From the NCBI GenBank assembly GCA_015069215.1, contig SVJC01000006.1, positions 1 through 38,204 on the forward strand: 38,204 bases of DNA, given 5' to 3'. Each line of letters begins with the position of its first letter. The stretch's first letter is position 1. A program made the position numbers and the translations under genes. This DNA is from Oscillospiraceae bacterium (lineage in GTDB: Bacteria > Bacillota > Clostridia > Saccharofermentanales > Saccharofermentanaceae). The notes under the pieces were generated by a model, which saw nothing but the letters and a program-made list of their open reading frames with translations, made no database searches and was not told the DNA's origin. This document shows positions 34,113 to 38,204 of the stretch, in pieces.

Positions 34113-35436
34113 ACTTCTGTTTTTTTTACATCAAACATTTATTATTGCTTTAGAGAACCGTATAAGGTTTTATTTAACCTTAGTTGGTGTGTTTATAGCA
34201 GTATTTGTTTTTTGCACCGGGAAAATTATTACAGATTCATATTATCAGAGCGAAATGAGGATTATTGACAGCTATTATGGCAATGTTGTCCAAATCGAAA
34301 GTGAATGGGATTATGAGAAAATATCCAGTTTTTTTGGCTTCGACAATAACAGTAATGGGATGACATGTACGTTCCTTAATAGTCCTAAGACTGTTTTATC
34401 AGAACAGTTGGAAGATGGAAATTATGTAAATGTGATGGTTGATATTGCCGGCTTGTCTTATGGGATATATGGATATCGCCCGACTAAAAATGCCGGAATA
34501 GGTACAATACCTGTTGAAGCCAAACTTGTGAAAGGTCGCTTTTTTGATGTTTCAGATTATTCAAGCGGGAAGAAAGTCGCAATTATCACTAAACTTATTG
34601 AGGATACTGTGTTTGATGGTGATGCGATAGGGAAAACCATTCATTTTTCTGAAGGGAAAGACGGAACAAGCGTAGTTTACTTAAACGAAGAGAATAAGGT
34701 AACGAATTTTGATGCTGGTTTTGAAGTAATAGGTGTGGTTTCGGATTCTGTTCAAGATGTTAACGAACGGCATAGAGTTTTGAAAAATCTTGATAAAGAA
34801 GATAACAATAGTATTTCCATATTGAGTTCCGTGTATCTTCCAGATTCTGCAATGAATTCATTTTCTATAGAAGAAAAGAAAAAGGTATTCTTCTTTCGGC
34901 TAAGTCAAGCTGATTATTCCGGATACTGTTCAAGCCTTGATAAAATGCTAGAAAACCACACTGAGTTGAATGGTTTGGTTACATTTAATTATTTTGAAAA
35001 ATCAAAAGAAAGTGTTGAAACTTCACTGTCAGATCTTCGTCTTATTTTGAATCTGGTAACTATGATACTGCTTATTCTTTCCAGTCTTAGTATTATGGGA
35101 ATAATGCTATTTGCTGTGAAAGAGCGCATTCCAGAAATCGGAATAAGAAAGGCGTTTGGAGCTTGTGGTATTGATGTAACTTTTCAACTTACACTGGAAA
35201 TGGTGTTTATAGGATTTATTGGAGCAATGGTCGCATCAGTGCTGTCTGGTATTGTTTGCAAGCAACTTGAGCCGTTTTTGATTAATACATTGTTTAGCGG
35301 TTTTATGGTTGTTGTCTCGCCAGAACATATTCTTTTAGCTGTTCTTATTGGTGTTTCAGAGGCTTTTGTTTGCAGCTTAATTCCATGTGTCTATGCTTCG
35401 CGTATAAAAGTTACGGATGCAATGAGATTTGAATAG
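34105..35436 (+). CDS. FtsX/MacB-type ABC transporter permease
   Basis: The product has 443 residues from the ATG at 34105. The frame is also open from an ATG at 34090, but 34105 gives the usual short N terminus and repeats the eight-base overlap seen between the two preceding genes. One membrane helix lies near the N terminus (about 20-42). An outside domain of about 270 residues follows (MacB periplasmic-core-like; VKGRFFDVSDY, AIGKTIHF, FEVIGVVSD). Three C-terminal helices form the FtsX domain, with the coupling motif KERIPEIGIRKAFGA and the ending RIKVTDAMRFE. With the ATPase and adaptor it makes a Gram-positive MacAB-like complex. No terminator is obvious after the stop. Confidence 0.9.
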   Translation: MRKLLFFLHQTFIIALENRIRFYLTLVGVFIAVFVFCTGKIITDSYYQSEMRIIDSYYGNVVQIESEWDYEKISSFFGFDNNSNGMTCTFLNSPKTVLSEQLEDGNYVNVMVDIAGLSYGIYGYRPTKNAGIGTIPVEAKLVKGRFFDVSDYSSGKKVAIITKLIEDTVFDGDAIGKTIHFSEGKDGTSVVYLNEENKVTNFDAGFEVIGVVSDSVQDVNERHRVLKNLDKEDNNSISILSSVYLPDSAMNSFSIEEKKKVFFFRLSQADYSGYCSSLDKMLENHTELNGLVTFNYFEKSKESVETSLSDLRLILNLVTMILLILSSLSIMGIMLFAVKERIPEIGIRKAFGACGIDVTFQLTLEMVFIGFIGAMVASVLSGIVCKQLEPFLINTLFSGFMVVVSPEHILLAVLIGVSEAFVCSLIPCVYASRIKVTDAMRFE

Positions 35437-35491
35437 TTTATTTCAGATAACCAGAAATATAATTAGGCTTCACAAAACCGAAAATATGTTC

Positions 35492-35520
35492 TTGACAGAG
35501 CACGATTAATGTCGTAATAT
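35492..35520 (+). promoter_or_regulatory. Promoter downstream of the exporter operon
   Basis: TTGACA (35492-35497) and TAATAT (35515-35520) are separated by 17 bases. Transcription would begin near 35527, pointing into the structured stretch and meeting a terminator hairpin after about 70 bases. Confidence 0.65.
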
Positions 35521-35526
35521 GGGTTT

Positions 35527-35599
35527 GGGGTATTATGCGCGTTTTACCCGAAACAAAGCTTTACATAGCGGTTGTTCGTAATGAACAGCCGCTATTTTT
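35527..35599 (+). ncRNA. Possible short transcript or attenuated leader
   Basis: A good promoter (35492-35520) is followed within about 75 bases by a strong intrinsic terminator. The interval has no ribosome site or useful frame. This fits either a small RNA or a leader that ends most transcripts before the structured block. No known RNA family was recognised. Confidence 0.3.
35565..35599 (+). terminator. Strong intrinsic terminator
   Basis: ATAGCGGTTGTTC (35565-35577) pairs with GAACAGCCGCTAT (35583-35595) over 13 positions with one G-T pair and a five-base loop, followed by a T-run to 35599. Confidence 0.85.
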
Positions 35600-35615
35600 A
35601 TGCAAATTATCAGCG

Positions 35616-35946
35616 AAAGGAGAGTGATGCTTTGGCATGAACAAAAAGAGGATAAAGGAAAAATACACGCAGGGCGAAGCGGTTCCTGCGGGCATTTTCC
35701 GTATCCTCGCAGGGAGTCAAGAGGGACTCCTCTTGCACACCACCTTGCTTGCAAGGTGTAGTGTGTTACACCCGAAGACACAGAAAGAATGTCGAGGAGG
35801 GTCAGTCTTCCGGTGGACGACTGACCTGACGACGATATTCGCGGCTGTCGGGGAGATATGAGAGCACCGTCGTTTTTGGTGCTCTTATATCGAAACGGCA
35901 GAGCTCTGTTGGAAGATCGCACGCCGCTTATTGCGGGCGATCTTTC
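35616..35946 (+). other. Densely structured stretch; structured RNA or mobile-element (oriT-type) remnant
   Basis: Six hairpins follow one another: 35685-35713 (CCTGCG/CGCAGG), 35713-35730 (GGAGTC/GACTCC), 35736-35765 (CACACCACCTTGC with its complement, TA bulge), 35800-35826 (GGTCAGTC/GACTGACC), 35856-35890 (13-base arms with one G-T pair) and 35914-35943 (AGATCGC/GCGATCT with an inner CCGC/GCGG). A palindrome, CAGAGCTCTG, is at 35899-35908. AAAGGAG at 35616-35622 precedes two overlapping short frames (35627-35761 and 35637-35861) that run through the hairpins and match no family I know. GC content is higher than in the exporter operon. Similar hairpin runs occur near transfer origins of clostridial mobile elements, but I cannot confirm that here. 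Confidence 0.4.
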
Positions 35947-36016
35947 ATAAGGAGCGTCCTTCTGTGTCTGAAGCGGTGTATAAAACTCGAATGTATTGCA
36001 AGATTGCATATTCCGG

Positions 36017-36061
36017 GGCGGCGGAGCCGCCTGTCCGGCGTGGCGAGAGCCACGTGTCCGG
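36017..36061. repeat. Hairpin-plus-TGTCCGG repeats at the presumed IS end
   Basis: Two units are in tandem. GGCGGC-GGA-GCCGCC (36017-36031) is followed by TGTCCGG (36032-36038). CGTGGC-GAGA-GCCACG (36039-36054) is followed by TGTCCGG (36055-36061). Repeats near the tips are usual for IS21-family ends as transposase binding sites. The hairpins could also stop transcription entering the element. Confidence 0.6.
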
Positions 36062-36085
36062 ACCAGACGGAGCCACCCTTTTGAA

Positions 36086-36862
36086 TTAACAAGATTCTGA
36101 GGCCTTTAAGCCATAGATCTCCCGCATTGATTTGTCATGCTTAGCGTCTACGGCCTGAATGCTTATCTTGTACGCATCGTACTTTATCCTGTCCATAATC
36201 GAATCAGACAAAGGGTTGTCTTCGCTGCCGATCCTTTCGTACCAGCCATCGTCTAAGAACTGAGAACAGAATATGGTTGAGGATTTCTTCCTCCTTTTGT
36301 GTATCAGTTCGAATATCAGTTTGGTCTCTTCATCGTTCAGCGGTGACAGGAGCCATTCGTCAATAATGAGAAGCCTTGGATTTGTGTACCTCTTAAGAGC
36401 CTTCGGAAGAGTGCCGTTCCCGGCAGCTTCCTGCAGTTCGATCAACAGATCAGGCAGCCTTATGTATCTGACCTTGTAGTAATTCATGCAGGCCGCCATT
36501 CCGAAAGCACAAGCCATGTAAGTCTTGCCGCTCCCGGCCGCGCCCATAATGAATATGTTTCTGTATTCCGTTATGTATTCGCATGTAGCAAGTCTGGCAA
36601 TCAGTGCTTTGTTCAGCAGCCTGCCTGAAGTGTAATCTATGCCGGCAATGCAGGCATCAGGCTGTTCAAAATCCGCGCCCGATATCAGTCGCTTGAGCCT
36701 GTTGTCTTTACGCCTGTTATATTCAACGTCGACCAGCATGGCAAATCGGTCTTCAAAGCTGACATCCTTCATCTTGGCATCCTCTTGTTGAATGCGGTAT
36801 GCGTCGGCCATTGCGGACAATCTCATCTCAAGTAGTTTGGTTGTAGTGTTATTCTGTAGCAT
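36086..36862 (-). CDS. istB: IS21-family helper ATPase IstB
   Basis: IstB is the AAA+ ATPase that selects target DNA and activates the IstA transposase. From the ATG at 36862 it has 258 residues, normal for the family. Walker A is GAAGSGKT in NIFIMGAAGSGKTYMA, and Walker B is LLIIDEW. STIFCSQFLDDGWY and DSIMDRIKYDAYKI are typical of IstB. The frame is open to 36943, but a GGAGGT seven bases before 36862 marks that start, which overlaps the istA stop by 14 bases. The gene appears intact. Confidence 0.94.
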   Translation of the reverse strand: MLQNNTTTKLLEMRLSAMADAYRIQQEDAKMKDVSFEDRFAMLVDVEYNRRKDNRLKRLISGADFEQPDACIAGIDYTSGRLLNKALIARLATCEYITEYRNIFIMGAAGSGKTYMACAFGMAACMNYYKVRYIRLPDLLIELQEAAGNGTLPKALKRYTNPRLLIIDEWLLSPLNDEETKLIFELIHKRRKKSSTIFCSQFLDDGWYERIGSEDNPLSDSIMDRIKYDAYKISIQAVDAKHDKSMREIYGLKASESC

Positions 36863-38204
36863 CCTGCTTACCTCCATAGTATTCTGCGCCTCTTGTAAAA
36901 CCGTAAGGATTACGCTTCTTTGGTTTCTCCAGACATTCGTCAAGATCCTCCGCCTTAAGGGTGGCGAACAGATTCTTTATTCCTTTGTAGCTGGGTACTC
37001 CCGAATACGTGAGCGCCTTACGGCATACCGCTTCAAGTTTGGCTTTCGTGTGCTTGTCGGCCAGACGGATAACGCCCATGCAGCTGCGGTAAGTCTGTTG
37101 CTCGATCTTGTTGGAAGCAAGTATTGAATCTATAACCTTATATGTGTTTGGTCCGACCTCCTTTGCCCAGTTACGGAACCGGTCGCCGTTCCACTCAATA
37201 TACTGCTGATGGTCTTTAGGCATGTGATCTATCTGTGTAGAATACTGTCCCGGGCGGCCCGTCAGCCGTTTGTGTGAGGCGATGCGTTCATTCTTGGCGT
37301 ACACTTCCACAACCTTATCGGTGATACGCACTTCAACTTTTTCTCTGATATACTGATACGGTACCGAGTAGAACATCTTATCTACTGCGATATGGTAATT
37401 AAATTGGACTGTGGCCTGTTTCCAGGTTGCAAGTTCAAAGCGGGTAGCAGGTAGCGGTGCCAGTAGTGGTTTTTCTTCCCCAAGAAATATGCTGAGCCTG
37501 CTACCTTCTTTTTTCTGAAACGGATTGGCATTGTACTTCTTTAATTTCTCACGAATGGCCTGATTCAATTCATATAAAGAGTAGAACTGGTCATTGCGGA
37601 GAGCTGCGGTAATCCATGTGGATATGTTACCTACAGTCCCTTCGGCGATCGGCTTGTCTTTGGGACGCCGGATCCTTGCCGGGATAATCGCAGTATTGTA
37701 ATGCTCAGCCATTTCATGGTATACGCGGATCAGCTTAGGCGAATACCAATCGTAGTTGTTGTGGTCAACGGCTGTGGAAGCGTTATCAGGCACTAAGATA
37801 GGCGTTACGCCGCCGAAGAATTCAAACATGTGTATGTGCGCTGTTATCCATGCCTGTTCCTTTTCATTGGTAAACCCTTCAACAAACGCATATTGGCTGT
37901 AAGACATTACACCAATGAACAGATTTATCTTCGTGGCTTCTCCGGTGTCAGGATCGGCAATGTAGATCGGATCGCCGGCCCAATCCACTTCGATCTGCTC
38001 TCCTGGTTTTCTTGCTATGTGCATTGTCGCACGCCGTTTCTCTTCCGCCTGCTGTATGTGATAGCAAAATTGGGAATACATGAGCGGTGCTTCGCCGGCT
38101 TGTCTGCATACCTCAAGGTATTCCGTCCACAGAAGCTTTTTGGTCACTCCGTTCTTGAGCAGTTCCTTGCGGATGTACTCGAAATCTGGAAGGCGCTTTC
38201 CCGG
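36849..38204 (-). CDS. istA: IS21-family transposase IstA (N terminus outside the window)
   Basis: IstA is a DDE transposase with a retroviral-integrase-type core. The frame is open through the window edge: codons upstream of an internal GTG at 38147 read PGKRLPDFEYIRKELLKNG, which is normal IstA sequence, so the gene begins beyond 38204. The DDE residues are Asp in IEVDWAGDP, Asp in LVPDNAS and Glu in IAEGTVGN. The C-terminal region with YSVPYQYI and the Mu-type beta-barrel is complete. The 3' end overlaps istB. No stop or frameshift is visible, so the element may be active. Confidence 0.93.
   Translation of the reverse strand, partial: PGKRLPDFEYIRKELLKNGVTKKLLWTEYLEVCRQAGEAPLMYSQFCYHIQQAEEKRRATMHIARKPGEQIEVDWAGDPIYIADPDTGEATKINLFIGVMSYSQYAFVEGFTNEKEQAWITAHIHMFEFFGGVTPILVPDNASTAVDHNNYDWYSPKLIRVYHEMAEHYNTAIIPARIRRPKDKPIAEGTVGNISTWITAALRNDQFYSLYELNQAIREKLKKYNANPFQKKEGSRLSIFLGEEKPLLAPLPATRFELATWKQATVQFNYHIAVDKMFYSVPYQYIREKVEVRITDKVVEVYAKNERIASHKRLTGRPGQYSTQIDHMPKDHQQYIEWNGDRFRNWAKEVGPNTYKVIDSILASNKIEQQTYRSCMGVIRLADKHTKAKLEAVCRKALTYSGVPSYKGIKNLFATLKAEDLDECLEKPKKRNPYGFTRGAEYYGGKQDATE

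Larger units (their letters stand above)
36032..38204 (-). mobile_element. IS21-family insertion sequence (right side beyond the window)
   Basis: An istA-istB pair on the minus strand defines the family. The istB-side end probably begins at 36032 with TGTCCGG; IS21-type ends start with TG. The istA-side end and the target duplication are outside the window. The element directly abuts the structured block next to the AT-rich island. Confidence 0.8.

Noticed and set aside
31059..35436. Lactococcin-972-type bacteriocin cassette
   Set aside because: The secreted protein is about twice as long and lacks the Trp/Gly-rich motifs of that family, and a separate adaptor gene is present; only the general layout is similar.
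35627..35861. Two overlapping plus-strand short frames after AAAGGAG
   Set aside because: Both cross several perfect stems, neither matches a family, and their start spacing is poor; kept only as part of the structured stretch.
35533..36009. 158-residue minus-strand frame across the structured block
   Set aside because: It runs through perfect hairpins, has no ribosome site and no recognisable motif; the open frame is best explained by the structured GC-rich DNA.
36863..36943. Longer start for istB at 36943
   Set aside because: A GGAGGT sits just before the ATG at 36862 and the extra N-terminal residues are only istA sequence in another frame.
1..38204. tRNA or rRNA genes
   Set aside because: No cloverleaf-like stretch ending in a T-loop GTTCGA-type motif, and no rRNA sequence, was seen in the gaps.

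Overview
The window is a piece of a Gram-positive, Clostridia-type (Bacillota) chromosome. The evidence is the type II fatty-acid operon order, GatCAB, a methenyl-THF cyclohydrolase (FchA) paired with a FolD of the clostridial type, PrsA-like secreted foldases, strong AGGAGG-type ribosome sites and no outer-membrane genes. The species cannot be named from the sequence. From 1 to about 30300 the DNA is roughly 50% GC with a uniform codon style (many AAG, CTC, ATC). From about 30300 to 35500 it turns clearly AT-rich (AAA, TTA, ATT), and an IS21-type insertion sequence follows to the window edge.

Layout. (1) 1-8092: the end of a fatty-acid operon, fabG (5' cut off) - fabF - accB - fabZ - accC - an accD/accA gene fusion, with a cytoplasmic GH3 glycosidase gene overlapping the last by one base. 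A hairpin and a tandem pair of composite palindromes (8161-8274) follow. (2) 8402-17949: glf and a secreted or membrane foldase-like protein, then gatC-gatA-gatB, a CNNM/CorC-type membrane protein, a HAD phosphatase and a second membrane-anchored foldase-like protein. (3) 17950-26210: terminator, a perfect consensus promoter, a structured leader and rpoB-rpoC standing alone, without the usual ribosomal-protein neighbours. (4) 26264-27608: a secreted SH3-NlpC/P60 cell-wall hydrolase. (5) 27650-30582: fchA-folD-rlmD. (6) about 30300-35436: an AT-rich island with one strong promoter and five tightly packed genes: a secreted protein of unknown family, a lipoprotein, a short HlyD/MacA-like adaptor, a LolD/MacB-type ATPase and an FtsX/MacB-type permease. 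(7) 35492-35960: a short promoter-to-terminator unit and a run of strong hairpins without a convincing gene. (8) about 36032-38204: istB and istA on the minus strand.

How the genes fit together. Region 1 makes malonyl-CoA (BCCP, biotin carboxylase, fused carboxyltransferase) and runs chain elongation (FabG, FabF, FabZ). The fchA-folD pair looks like a division of labour, because FolD has lost two catalytic residues of its cyclohydrolase site. The rpoB gene carries several substitutions in the rifamycin pocket, which predicts natural rifamycin insensitivity. The AT-rich island looks horizontally acquired; its left edge falls inside rlmD, whose last ~93 codons share the island's composition. 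The most likely little-described system is the five-gene exporter cassette. Its function, and that of the structured block next to the IS, cannot be settled from sequence alone.
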